A stretch of DNA of 64,000 nt from JANOSH01 sp031415695 (GTDB lineage: Bacteria > Actinomycetota > Acidimicrobiia > Acidimicrobiales > Ilumatobacteraceae), in assembly GCA_031415695.1 (NCBI GenBank), contig JANOSH010000022.1, positions 124,001 to 188,000 of the forward strand, given 5' to 3'. A program made the translations under genes and the position numbers. This document shows, one piece after another, positions 16,691-25,577 of this stretch (positions are counted from its first letter, which is position 1; each line of letters opens with the position of its first letter). The notes under the pieces were generated by a model. It worked only from the letters and a program-made list of their open reading frames with translations. It searched no databases and had not been told where the DNA came from.

Positions 16691-17170
16691 GGCGCTCGGC
16701 ATGGCAATCAGCAACACGTCGGCGCCGTAGGCCGTGAACACCGTTGGCAAAGCCGAACGGTTGCCGGCCATAGGAACACCAAGGATCTTGCGTTTAGCTT
16801 TATGAGCGTTGTCATCGATAAGCGCTACCGGCAAGTACTCGCTGTCGCAACATCGATGTCTTCGGTGCCGACGCCTTTCGCCGTCGAGTTGAACAAGTTC
16901 GACGGCATCGTCATTCGCAAGTTGACCGATCACAGCGAAGCGCGACACGACGATGCCGGTCCCTATCAGAATCCGGTAGTCGGGACGTCCAGGAATGAGT
17001 TCTGGCAGCGTGTCCCATTCGTCGGCGAACCGTTCAATTATCCGAAACAGGTCGTGAATCTGAAAGTCGTTCGCACTCGGCTCGCCATTCGGGCCGCGCT
17101 TGTGTCGCATCTGTTTGTCGAGATCTTCGAAGAACTGCACCGTCGCCCGAACCCGGCGAGCAGGTTTCAC
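16619..17170 (-). pseudogene. RelE/HigB-like toxin truncated and fused to a capD fragment
   Basis: Residues 1-97 (FFEDLDKQMRHKRGPNGEPS, then DFQIHDLFRIIERFADEWD, RILIGTGIVVSRFAVIGQL) look like a small toxin that overlaps its antitoxin by 4 bases. From residue 108 the protein continues SEYLPVALIDDNAHKAKRK, which is residues 175-225 of the sugar-nucleotide dehydratase encoded at 18735-20573. The tail then reads through a second capD piece in the wrong frame. The toxin family is not certain. The hybrid is 183 residues and may still be translated; whether the toxin part works is unknown. Confidence 0.55.
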
Positions 17171-17343
17171 TTCGTAGTCAATTCGCCCCGCTCAAGGCGC
17201 TCAAGAAACCGGGCCCGCACTCTGTCGATGAAGTCCTTGGGGGCTTCGTCTAGATTCCGAACAAGGCCAGCCTCGAAAAGGCTGTCCTGCTCGGCCGGCG
17301 TCATCAACTCTAGTTCCTGCGAGGTCCAAACCTTTTGAGCCAT
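17167..17343 (-). CDS. Small antitoxin of the RelE/HigB-like module
   Basis: A 58-residue protein: AQKVWTSQELELMTPAEQDS, then EAGLVRNLDEAPKDFIDRV and RARFLERL. It is mostly helical and charged, as expected of an antitoxin. It overlaps the toxin gene by GTGA. The start ATG 17343 lies seven bases after TATGCT, and the same arrangement precedes the broken copy at 8827. I do not recognise the family by name. Confidence 0.6.
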   Translation of the reverse strand: MAQKVWTSQELELMTPAEQDSLFEAGLVRNLDEAPKDFIDRVRARFLERLERGELTTK

Positions 17344-17504
17344 AGTTATGAGCATAGCGGTCGTTCACCATGATGACAGGCCGTACAACCTCAAGGCACT
17401 CGTTGGCGGGGGAAGGCCGAGCAGCGGGCCGGGCAGCGGGCCGGGCAGCGGGGATGGCCGGCGGAACGGCCCGAAAGCGGGTTACGTAGCGACGGGGCGG
17501 TTAG

Positions 17505-17730
17505 GCATGCCTGGCTGAGCCACGGCAGCAACTCGACGGCGCAACCGAGCGGGGCTAGTTGAAGCACCCACGGGTCGAGGGTGGGCACAGCCACATGCGA
17601 GATCAACGGGTGCACCGGACGCGAATCGGCCTCGCCGGCGCCGAGCAGCACCTCGTGCAACTTCTCGCCCGGACGCAAGCCGGTGATCGTGATTTCAAGC
17701 GCCGGCCTAGAACGATCGGCGAACCTTCTC
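17505..17730 (-). pseudogene. Fragment of a capD-like 3' end, copy 3
   Basis: The minus-strand frame encodes RRFADRSRPALEITITGLRP, GEKLHEVLLGAGEADSRPVH and PLISHVAVPTLDPWVLQLAP, the last 75 residues of a CapD-type dehydratase. It is about 75% identical to the intact gene 1.2 kb away and runs at one end into an AbiEii remnant. Bases 17391-17504 are low-complexity (GGGCCGGGCAGC repeats). Confidence 0.7.
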
Positions 17731-17744
17731 GGCTGTGGGTTCAG

Positions 17745-18240
17745 GTCCACTCACGGGTCATGGGATGCCACGTTTGTGCTGCGACGGTGTCGTTGCTCAC
17801 TCCTTGGGCCTGGAGGTCGATGTCGCGCGTTGGCCGATGCTCGCCAAACACCGCCAGCAGAACCCCTCCCTTGAGAACGAGGTTGTCGCTGTAACCGGCA
17901 CGGGAATGCGATCGAGGAACGCTTCAAGCACGTAGAACTGCAGCAACTCCTGTGTTGGCCGACCCTCGGAGCGCGCCAGCTTCTGCAGCGCTGTGTAACA
18001 AGCCTTGCGGTTTCGGCCGGTGGTGTCATAGCAGGATCTCGAATGCTTGTCGGAGCGGTGCTTGGGCACCTTTGAAGTTGGCGGCCATCTTCAACAACTC
18101 GCCGGGGCTGTGTCCTCGTGTGCCGAGCCAACGTCTTAGGCTTCCCACGCTAAGTCTGTGCCTTGGTCGTGACGTAGGCGGATGACATCAAGTCAAGGAA
18201 CGCTCCGGGGTGTAGATGCCGAGCCGGGTCACTGCCGTGA
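17745..18240 (-). pseudogene. AbiEi/AbiEii toxin-antitoxin remnant
   Basis: Reading the minus strand, TRLGIYTPERSL, GTDLAWEA and LRRWLGTRGHSPGELLKMAA give the C-terminal half of an AbiEi-type antitoxin in two frames. An ATGACACC start then leads into TALQKLARSEGRPTQELLQF, YVLEAFLDRI and, in a third frame, SDNLVLKGGVLLAVFGEHRP with TRDIDL, the GG and D-x-D motifs of the AbiEii nucleotidyltransferase. At least three frameshifts and truncation at both ends show it is dead. Confidence 0.7.
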
Positions 18241-18402
18241 TCGCTATGGCCTTCTCGGTCAGCCCAGCTTGCCGACGTGCCAATCGGATGAGATGTCGAG
18301 AATCAGTGCAGGAGTTGGTGGACTCGCTGAAAGCTGACCCCAATCAGTTCGGCGATGTCGCGCATCGGCAAACCCTCACCGTGAAGTCGTCGTACAACCG
18401 CT
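18150..18402. repeat. Mosaic direct repeat, copy 2
   Basis: This is the second copy of 9784-10069, lacking 34 bases of the XRE fragment. Here its AbiEi end is continuous with more AbiEi sequence (18027-18150), so this copy may be nearer the source, while its HicB end is cut and joined to a DUF5615-type toxin fragment. Confidence 0.8.
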
Positions 18403-18404
18403 CC

Positions 18405-18690
18405 CGACGTGAACGGCATCGTGACCTGCATCGTTCAGCATTGTCGCGACGAGCGGCATTAGGCATTCATCCACAAGAAACCTCACGCGGAGGCTCGAAG
18501 AGGCAGCTCCCGTTCACGCAATGCCTCGGCAGCAAACTGCAGTGCTTGGCGGACATCGCCAGCACCGATCTGAGGAAACCCAGCGACGATCTCGTCGACC
18601 GACATGTTCCCGCCATGGTGCCTCCCTCACCCAGATCGATAAACGACGGTTGACATTGACACCTGGATAAACACGATCGACGAGATCAAA
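18405..18690 (-). pseudogene. DUF433/DUF5615 toxin-antitoxin remnant
   Basis: Minus strand: GGNMSVDEIVAGFPQIGAGD and VRQALQFAAEALRERELPLR form the end of a DUF433 antitoxin, stopping at about 18487. A GTG overlapping that stop begins VRFLVDECLMPLVATMLNDA and GHDAVHVG, the first 28 residues of a DUF5615 PIN-like toxin. The toxin is cut by the mosaic repeat at 18402 and the antitoxin N-terminus is frame-shifted (FDLVDRVYPGVNVNRRL). Confidence 0.65.
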
Positions 18691-18734
18691 CCACCGGCAC
18701 GCGCTTGGCTGGACGATCCCGCAGCGGCCCGAGA

Positions 18735-20573
18735 TTAGGCCTCGACGGTGGACACCAGGCAGGCCGAGGCGAGCCACTGGCGTAGCTCGATGGCGTTCCC
18801 GAGCGGAGCCAGGGCGAGCATCCACGGGTCGAGGGGAGGCACGCGAACGTGGGAGATCAAGGGGTGTACCGGTCGGTGATCTATCTCGCCGGCACCGAGC
18901 AGGACTTCGTGCAGTTTTTCGCCGGGCCGCAAGCCGGTGATGACGATGTCGAGCGGTGGTATCGCACGGTTGGCGAACTGGCGGGCGATGTCGTGGATGC
19001 GAATCGGCTCCCCCATGTCCAGGATCAGCACTTGGCCGTCGTCGCCGATGGCGCCGGCTTGGATGGTGAGCTGTACTGCTTCGGCGATGGTCATGAAGTA
19101 CCGCGTGACGTCGGGGTCGGTCACGGTGATGGGGCCGCCGCGTGCGGCCTGCGCGGCAAAGGTCTCCAACATCGACCCGCGGCTGCCCAGCACGTTGCCG
19201 AAACGCACACTCAGATACCGCTGATCAGCCCCAGCCCCAGCCCCACCGGCAGCCCCAACCCCAGCATGGGCGGTGAGGGTTTCGGCGATGCGTTTGGTTT
19301 GGCCCAGCACGTTGATGGGGTCGGCGGCCTTGTCGGTGGAGATGTTGACGAACCGTTCGACACCGACACGGTCGCAGGCATCGAGCACGTTCTGGGTCCC
19401 GATGACGTTGGTCTTGACCCCTTCGGCCGGGTGCAGTTCCAACAGCGGCACGTGCTTCAACGCGGCGGCATGGAACACCACTTGGGGTCGGAACTCGTCG
19501 AACACTTCGAACAGTCGGTTGCGGTCGCGGATGTCGGCCACCACCAACGCCGGGTCGCTCACCGATCCCGAGCCATCGATCGATAGTTGGGTGGCGTGCA
19601 GGCCCGATTCGTCACGGTCGAGCTTGATCAAATGGGCAGGCCCGTATAAGGCAAGTTGGCGGCACAGTTCGCCGCCGATCGAGCCTCCGGCGCCCGTGAC
19701 CAGTACCCGTTTGCCGCCCACGTAACTGTCGATGGAGCCGAGGTCGAGGGTGATTTTGCGTCGACCGAGCACGTCGTCGGGGGTCAGCGGGCCAATGTCG
19801 CCGACGGTTACCTGTCCGCCCAGCAGGCTGGCCACCCGGGGCAAGGTTCGGACGTCGCTGCAGTACGGCGAGGCGGCGTCCCAAATAGCCCGCAGCGTCG
19901 GGCCGTCGGCGCTGGGCATGGCGATCAAGAGCACATCGGCGCCGTAGTCGTGGAATACCGACGCCAGCGCGGTGCGGTTGCCGGCCATGGGTACGCCCAG
20001 GATTTTGCGTTTCGTTTTGTGCGGGTTGTCGTCGATGAGCGCTACGGGCAGGTATTCGCCGGTCGAGTCGTTGAACATGGCTTTAACCACCTGTTCGCCG
20101 GCCTCTCCCGCGCCGAACACCACGACGCGACGTGTGGCGCGTTTGGGGCGGGTGTGGTGGGCCTGCCACTGGCGCCACACGGCGCGGGCGGTGGCCGATA
20201 GGGAGGCGGCAACCAGCACCGCTACCACGGCTTGGCGCCAGTAGAGGCCCGAGTTACCCAGTGCGCTCAATACCGCAAACACGGTGACGAGTGACACCAG
20301 GTAGGTGACCGACAGCCGACATACCTCGGTGAATGTGGCCACCCTGAGCCGCCCCGAGTACAGGCCGGCCAGGCTGCCGACCGCCAGCTGGGTGAGGGTG
20401 CCGAGTGCGAGCGCGTCGGGCAGGTGAAGGGTTGACTGGGTCACGATGGCCGAGGCCAAGGTGATGCCCGAGCAGACAGCTACTACGTCGAGCGTGGACA
20501 GTACCCAGGCCCGGTAGAGATAGAAACTGTTGGTCGGTGGCGTCGGCGTCGCTGGCCTGTCGTCATGCTGCAT
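18735..20573 (-). CDS. Membrane-bound nucleotide-sugar 4,6-dehydratase (CapD/WbpM/PglF type)
   Basis: A 612-residue protein. The N-terminal 150 residues contain four membrane segments, then a first Rossmann domain (VVVFGAGEAGEQVVKAM and YLPVALIDDN), then the catalytic SDR domain with VLVTGAGGSIGGELCRQL. The active-site motif is NISTDKAADPINVLGQTKR; TDK replaces the SYK of ordinary SDRs, as in FlaA1/WbpM enzymes that make UDP-4-keto-6-deoxy sugars from UDP-GlcNAc. The likely job is making the first sugar of the capsule repeat. I start at ATG 20573; longer starts would run into the upstream kinase gene. Fragments of a close relative lie at 14678, 16573, 16698 and 17505. Confidence 0.85.
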   Translation of the reverse strand: MQHDDRPATPTPPTNSFYLYRAWVLSTLDVVAVCSGITLASAIVTQSTLHLPDALALGTLTQLAVGSLAGLYSGRLRVATFTEVCRLSVTYLVSLVTVFAVLSALGNSGLYWRQAVVAVLVAASLSATARAVWRQWQAHHTRPKRATRRVVVFGAGEAGEQVVKAMFNDSTGEYLPVALIDDNPHKTKRKILGVPMAGNRTALASVFHDYGADVLLIAMPSADGPTLRAIWDAASPYCSDVRTLPRVASLLGGQVTVGDIGPLTPDDVLGRRKITLDLGSIDSYVGGKRVLVTGAGGSIGGELCRQLALYGPAHLIKLDRDESGLHATQLSIDGSGSVSDPALVVADIRDRNRLFEVFDEFRPQVVFHAAALKHVPLLELHPAEGVKTNVIGTQNVLDACDRVGVERFVNISTDKAADPINVLGQTKRIAETLTAHAGVGAAGGAGAGADQRYLSVRFGNVLGSRGSMLETFAAQAARGGPITVTDPDVTRYFMTIAEAVQLTIQAGAIGDDGQVLILDMGEPIRIHDIARQFANRAIPPLDIVITGLRPGEKLHEVLLGAGEIDHRPVHPLISHVRVPPLDPWMLALAPLGNAIELRQWLASACLVSTVEA

Positions 20574-20619
20574 CGGGGTTCTACCGTCGTCTCTCGATTT
20601 TCCGGGGCCATACTTGCGG

Positions 20620-22308
20620 TTACTGGCGACTTCGGCCAGAGTCGTTGGACCCACGGCGTTTGCCCGCGAGAGGCAGTCGAAACCACCGCTGTTTGGCCGC
20701 CACGGGCGACCCGTAGCTGTACCCATAGCCGTATCCGTTGCCGCCGTCTTGGCCCACCCGGTTGAGGGCCAAGCCGAGAATTCGGCCCTGCCCGTTGGCC
20801 AGCACCTCGACCGAGCGGGCCAAGGCGTCCCGGTGGGTTTTGCGCAGTGATGCGACGACGATTACCCCGTCGACGAACTGCGACAGCACTACGGCATCGG
20901 CCACGGCTAAGAGTGGGGGCGAGTCGATGATCACGGCGTCAAAATCGTCGCGGCATTGGGCAAAGAAATCTTTGGCGACAGCGGAACCGAGGACCTCGAC
21001 CGGGTTGGCCACCCGTTGGCCGGCAGGCAATATCCACAGGTTCTCGGTTTCGTGGTGGCAGAAGGCTTCGACATCGGGCGACACACGATGCCCACGAGCC
21101 GACGCGGCGCCGGCCGTGGTACGTGACATCAGGCGGCTGGTCTCTTGGGTAGCTGTCATCTCGGTGAGCAATTCAACCAAGCCGGCGTCGTTGTCGACCG
21201 ACACAATGCGGTCAACGCGGGGGCGACGTAGGTCTCCCGACACGAGCAGCGTGCGCATTCCCGCCGCAGCATACGAGTGGGCCAAGTTGACCGAGATGGT
21301 CGATTTGCCGTCGCCTGGCACGGCGCTGGTCACGAGAATCAGCTTGAGCGGCTGGTCGAGGGCCAAGAAGCGCAGTGACACCCGCAGTGACCGAAGCGCC
21401 TCGGCCACAACACCGTCAGGGTCGGTTTGCGAAGCCACTATCAGCGTGCCTTTGTGGGCTTGTTTGTCGAAGGGGATTTCGGCCAAGGTCGAGAGCCCAC
21501 TGACGCCTTCGGCTTCTTCTCGGGTGCGCAGGCGGGTGTCGAGCCGGTCCTTCAAGAGCACTATTGCCCCGGCAGCCATCAGCCCCAGCATGCCGGCCAG
21601 CGCCGCGGATCGAAGCGGCTTGGGGCTAATAGGGGCGCCGGGCACCTCGGCGGTGGCGATCATTTCGGCTTCGCCCCGTTTGAGTTCTTTATCGATTGAG
21701 AGGCCAAGGCGGCGGTCGGATAACCGCTGGAATTGGGCGTTGCCGGTGGTCCGCAACACTTCGGTGGCGGAGTCGTCAGGAAGACGGCTCAATTGAACCA
21801 ATTCGGTCTGGATGCCGGCGATCTTTTCGTCGATGTCGGCCATGGCCGATTCGAGGCCTTTTACCGACGCCAACCGGCGGTCTTCGATGAACGCCGCGGC
21901 CACGCCGTTGGCAATTTCGGCCGACCGGTCGGGCGATCGGGTGGTAGCCGATACATACAAAACATTGGAGTCCGACGACGACGAGACGCTGGTGGCCCCG
22001 GCCACTTCGCCCAGGCTGGCGTTGGGAATCGAGGCGGCGGCCCGCTGGCGGATGGCCGGACCGGTGACCATCTGCGCGCTGGCGCGCACGATCCGTTCGC
22101 CGAACACGATCTCGGTACCCGAGCCGCCGGACCCTTGTCGTTCGGTCGGGTCGTTGGGGCGCAATAATATTGACGCCGTCGAGCGGTACAGGCGGTCCTT
22201 TTTGTCGGCCATCATGAACCCGACCACGGTGGCCAACGCGGGCAGTATCAACAGCAGTGCCAGGTTGCGGCGAACCAATTGCCAATAGTCGCTGATATCC
22301 ACAATCAC
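20620..22308 (-). CDS. Wzz-BY-kinase fusion (chain-length regulator/tyrosine autokinase)
   Basis: A 562-residue protein. A short cytoplasmic start (ISDYWQLVRRN), a first membrane helix near residues 15-32, an external Wzz segment and a second membrane helix near 235-252 lead into the kinase. Walker A VPGDGKSTISVNLAHSY, Walker A' LLVSGDLRRPRVDR and Walker B DAVIIDSPPLLAVADAVV are all present. The tail has a tyrosine cluster (GYGYGYSYG) for autophosphorylation. Fused Wzz-kinases control capsule chain length and export. It lies 46 bases before the dehydratase on the same strand. A paralogue follows at 23714. Confidence 0.88.
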   Translation of the reverse strand: MIVDISDYWQLVRRNLALLLILPALATVVGFMMADKKDRLYRSTASILLRPNDPTERQGSGGSGTEIVFGERIVRASAQMVTGPAIRQRAAASIPNASLGEVAGATSVSSSSDSNVLYVSATTRSPDRSAEIANGVAAAFIEDRRLASVKGLESAMADIDEKIAGIQTELVQLSRLPDDSATEVLRTTGNAQFQRLSDRRLGLSIDKELKRGEAEMIATAEVPGAPISPKPLRSAALAGMLGLMAAGAIVLLKDRLDTRLRTREEAEGVSGLSTLAEIPFDKQAHKGTLIVASQTDPDGVVAEALRSLRVSLRFLALDQPLKLILVTSAVPGDGKSTISVNLAHSYAAAGMRTLLVSGDLRRPRVDRIVSVDNDAGLVELLTEMTATQETSRLMSRTTAGAASARGHRVSPDVEAFCHHETENLWILPAGQRVANPVEVLGSAVAKDFFAQCRDDFDAVIIDSPPLLAVADAVVLSQFVDGVIVVASLRKTHRDALARSVEVLANGQGRILGLALNRVGQDGGNGYGYGYSYGSPVAAKQRWFRLPLAGKRRGSNDSGRSRQ

Positions 22309-22521
22309 GTCCCTTGTCGCTGGCCAGGGATCAGCCCGCCCAAATATTCAAGCACTCTTCTGCCCGGGCCACCCATAGGCCGCTTAGCCCCCGTTAGAGA
22401 CCGCATCGGGCGGTCGGCGGGGTCGTTCAAGTGCCGCATCGCACCGAACCGTGCACGCCGAAGGTACCGTGCCTATATCACTAGCTGAAGTAGGAACCGC
22501 GCAAAGGGTTGGTAGCCGAGT
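22309..22521. promoter_or_regulatory. Divergent promoter region
   Basis: This 213-base gap separates the minus-strand kinase-dehydratase pair from the plus-strand glycosyltransferase. No riboswitch or clear operator was seen. It should hold the promoters for both directions. Confidence 0.4.
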
Positions 22522-23703
22522 ATGAATAAACCAGTAGCACGGATAGCGGTGGTGAATTCTCACCCCATCCAGTACTTCGCGCCGCAGTACGCCTTCCTCA
22601 ATAGCCAGGACGATTTGGACGTCACGGTGTTCTACCTGTCCGACTCGAGCTTGCGCGGCGCTAAGGATCCTGGATTTGGCCAGTCGGTGCAGTGGGATGT
22701 CGATCTTCTTGATGGTTATAGGCCAGTGTTCATTTCCGGGGCCGAGCGTCGCCAACCTGCTGGGTTCTTCTCCCTAGTGGCGCCGCAACTGTGGAAGGCC
22801 ATTCGTGCCGGACGGTTCGACGCAGTGCTCGTGCATGGCCATATGTATGCGGCGAACTTCATCGCCATGGCCGCGGCGAAATCAGTCGGCACCAAGGTGT
22901 TCATGAGGACGGAAACGACGCTGCGTCTACAGCGGCGGCGGCTGAAAGCCGTGCTCCGCCGGTCCTGCCTCTCGCTGCTCTATCGGTGGTGTGATGGCGT
23001 GTTGGCCATAGGAAGTCTCAACGCCGAGTTCTACCGATCGGTCGGTGTGCCTGACGCGAAGATTACGATCGTTCCCTATTCGGTTGATAATGCGCGGTTT
23101 ATTCGTGAGTCGATGCTGACGGCGGGCGAACGGCAACAAATCCGTGCAGATCTGGGTGTCACGGGATCGACGCCAATCGTCGTGTACGCGTCAAAATTCC
23201 AACGCCGTAAGCATCCTGATTCGGTGATTGCCGCTGCGCACGCCCTTGCCGGTCGTGGTGTTGCTCTTCATGTCGTGATGATTGGGTCAGGCGAGATGGA
23301 GACCGAACTTCGCGAACTGGCCGACCTCGGGCCGGCCACGGTTACCTTTCCCGGGTTCATCAACCAGTCGATGCTGCCGAGCATGCTGGCCGCTTGCGAT
23401 GTGTTCGTTCTTCCTTCGGAAGAAGAGCCATGGGGGCTCATCGTGAACGAGGCCATGTGTGCCGGTTTACCGGTCGTGGTGGGTAAGGACGCTGGCTGCG
23501 TTCCGGATCTCGTGAACGAGGGCGACAACGGCTTTGAAGTTATCCCCGGCGACGTTGCCCAGCTAACCGAGGTATTGGCCGCCCTCGTAGCCAACCCCGA
23601 GCGACGCACTGAGATGTCGGCACGGAGCCGCGAAATCGTGCGTGGTTGGGGCTTCGAGCGGTGCGCCGACGGCTGGCGGCGCGCACTGCAACCCCAGCAC
23701 TAG
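22522..23703 (+). CDS. GT4-type glycosyltransferase
   Basis: A 393-residue GT-B enzyme. The N-terminus NSHPIQYFAPQYAFLNSQ is typical of exopolysaccharide glycosyltransferases, and the C-terminal domain holds VVYASKFQRRKHPD, FPGFINQSMLPSMLAACDVF and EEPWGLIVNEAMCAGLPVVV, the E-x7-E nucleotide-sugar site. It transfers a sugar from a nucleotide donor with retention of configuration; donor and acceptor cannot be predicted. It ends 11 bases before the end of the second kinase gene, tail to tail, and is flanked on both sides by Wzz-kinases. Confidence 0.85.
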   Translation: MNKPVARIAVVNSHPIQYFAPQYAFLNSQDDLDVTVFYLSDSSLRGAKDPGFGQSVQWDVDLLDGYRPVFISGAERRQPAGFFSLVAPQLWKAIRAGRFDAVLVHGHMYAANFIAMAAAKSVGTKVFMRTETTLRLQRRRLKAVLRRSCLSLLYRWCDGVLAIGSLNAEFYRSVGVPDAKITIVPYSVDNARFIRESMLTAGERQQIRADLGVTGSTPIVVYASKFQRRKHPDSVIAAAHALAGRGVALHVVMIGSGEMETELRELADLGPATVTFPGFINQSMLPSMLAACDVFVLPSEEEPWGLIVNEAMCAGLPVVVGKDAGCVPDLVNEGDNGFEVIPGDVAQLTEVLAALVANPERRTEMSARSREIVRGWGFERCADGWRRALQPQH

Positions 23704-23713
23704 AGCACCGAGT

Positions 23714-25387
23714 TTAGCTGCGGCCAGATCGGCGGGGCCAGGTATTGCGCCTGAACAGCCGCGGCAACCGACTGCGGCGGGGGTCGGGACCCGCTTCGTA
23801 CGCCGACCCAGGGCCGTAGCCGTAGCCATACCCGTAGCCATAACCGCGCTGGCGGCCGACACGGTTGACTACCAGTCCGAGAATGCGTCCCTGCCCATTA
23901 GCCAGGATCTCGGCGCCGCGGCTTAGTGCCTCACTTGCGGTCTTGCGCAGCGATGTCACGACCAGCACCCCATCGGCGAATTGGGACAGAACGACGGCAT
24001 CGGCTACGGCCAGCAGCGGTGGCGAATCGACGATGACGACGTCAAATCGCTCTCGGCACGTAGCAAAGAGTTCTTTGGCCACCGATGACCCCAATATTTC
24101 TACCGGGTTCGCGACTCGCTGGCCGGCCAGTAACACCCAAAGGTTTTGCGCGTCATTGTGGCAGTAGTTCAACAGGTCGACCGGCGGGCGCCTATGGCCA
24201 GCCCCCCGCTCCATCACCTGCTGGTGTTCCTCCTCGGCGGCCATTTCCGTGAGCAGTTCCACCAGCCCGGTGTCGCTCTGGGAGTTGATGATCCGATCTA
24301 CCCTCGGCCGCCGCAAGTCACCCGACACCAGCAGCGTTCGCAATCCTCCTGCGGCGTACGAATGCGCCAGGTTGGCCGACACCGTTGTCTTTCCATCGCT
24401 CTGCATGGCACTGGTTACGAGAATGACCTTGAGCGGGGTTTCCAGAGCTAAAAATCGCAGGGACACCCGCAACGAACGGATGGCTTCGGCCACGGCACCA
24501 TTCGGGTCAGCAGCGGAGGCCACCACTAACGCGCCATCCCCGGCGGCTTTGTCGTACGGGATCTCGGCCAGTGTGGCCAGCCCGCTCACTTCTTCGGCCT
24601 CTTCACGGGAGCGCAATCGTGTGTCGAACCGGTCCTTGAGCAGAACGAACCCTCCCGCGGCCATAGCCCCGAGCATCCCCGCGAGTAGCGCTGATCGCCT
24701 AGGTTGAGGGCTGATTGGCCCGCCGGGTACCACGGCATCTGAGATGATCTCGGCCTCACCACGCTTAAGGCCCTTGTCGATCGACAGCCCCAGCCGCTGG
24801 TCCGAAAGGCGCTGGTATTGGTCTCGCGCAGTCGAGGCGAGCGAGTCGTTAGTTGTACCGCTGGCCGCCGAATCGAGCCGCTGCAGTTCGGTCTGCAATT
24901 TGGTGAGGTTTTCGTCGATATCGGCAATGGCTGTCTCGAGTCCCTGGACCGACAACAGGCGGCGGTCCTCAATAAAGGCTGCGGATACTGCGTTGGCGAT
25001 CTCGGCCGACCGGAGTGGCGAACCCGTCGTGGCGGAGACCTCGAGGACGTTGGCATCGACCGAGGAGGTCACGCTGATGGCCGACGAAACCTCGGACGCC
25101 GTGCCGTTTGTTAGCGATGCGGCAGCACGTTCGGCCACTTTTGGCCCACCGGCAATCTTTACTCCGGCCTCGACAATGCGCTCGGCGTACAGAATTTCGG
25201 TGCTGTCCCCACCGGTGCCCCGGCGTTCATTCGGGTCGTTGGGGCGTAGAAGAATTACCGATGTAGCTCGATAGAGCGGAGCTTGTCGGTCGGCCATCAT
25301 GTAACCCGCCACTGCCGCGAACACCGGCACTAAGACGAGAAGCACCAGGTGCCGCCGGGCTAGATGCCAGTAGTCCCTAATATCCAC
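23714..25387 (-). CDS. Second Wzz-BY-kinase fusion
   Basis: A 557-residue paralogue of the protein at 20620-22308 with the same order: IRDYWHLARRH, a membrane helix, a Wzz region, a second helix, then SDGKTTVSANLAHSYA (Walker A), LLVSGDLRRPRVDRI (Walker A') and VIVDSPPLLAVADAVV (Walker B). The tyrosine cluster is longer (GYGYGYGYGYGPGSAY). The two share roughly 60% of residues by eye, so the duplication is old. Having two may allow two chain lengths or two polymers. Confidence 0.87.
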   Translation of the reverse strand: MDIRDYWHLARRHLVLLVLVPVFAAVAGYMMADRQAPLYRATSVILLRPNDPNERRGTGGDSTEILYAERIVEAGVKIAGGPKVAERAAASLTNGTASEVSSAISVTSSVDANVLEVSATTGSPLRSAEIANAVSAAFIEDRRLLSVQGLETAIADIDENLTKLQTELQRLDSAASGTTNDSLASTARDQYQRLSDQRLGLSIDKGLKRGEAEIISDAVVPGGPISPQPRRSALLAGMLGAMAAGGFVLLKDRFDTRLRSREEAEEVSGLATLAEIPYDKAAGDGALVVASAADPNGAVAEAIRSLRVSLRFLALETPLKVILVTSAMQSDGKTTVSANLAHSYAAGGLRTLLVSGDLRRPRVDRIINSQSDTGLVELLTEMAAEEEHQQVMERGAGHRRPPVDLLNYCHNDAQNLWVLLAGQRVANPVEILGSSVAKELFATCRERFDVVIVDSPPLLAVADAVVLSQFADGVLVVTSLRKTASEALSRGAEILANGQGRILGLVVNRVGRQRGYGYGYGYGYGPGSAYEAGPDPRRSRLPRLFRRNTWPRRSGRS

Positions 25388-25577
25388 GTGGTGTTCCTCA
25401 GCTAGGTCCAGAAGTTAACTATTCAATTCAATCATTGTTCACCAGCTGGCGTATGGGCCATCCTCCCCGCATCCCCACATCCGATAACGACGGGTCGTTC
25501 TGCTCATAACCGCAGCCAGCACCTGCCTTATGCTGCACGTCGATGATTCCGGCAGCACAGAAGCTTGTTTCACCCTA

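Noticed and set aside
9784..18402. Possible integron gene-cassette array of TA modules
   Set aside because: No attC-like imperfect palindromes between modules and no integrase; genes point both ways and joins fall inside codons.
19656..20201. Plus-strand frames opposite the capD-like gene
   Set aside because: They are shadows of the dehydratase codons with no family motif.
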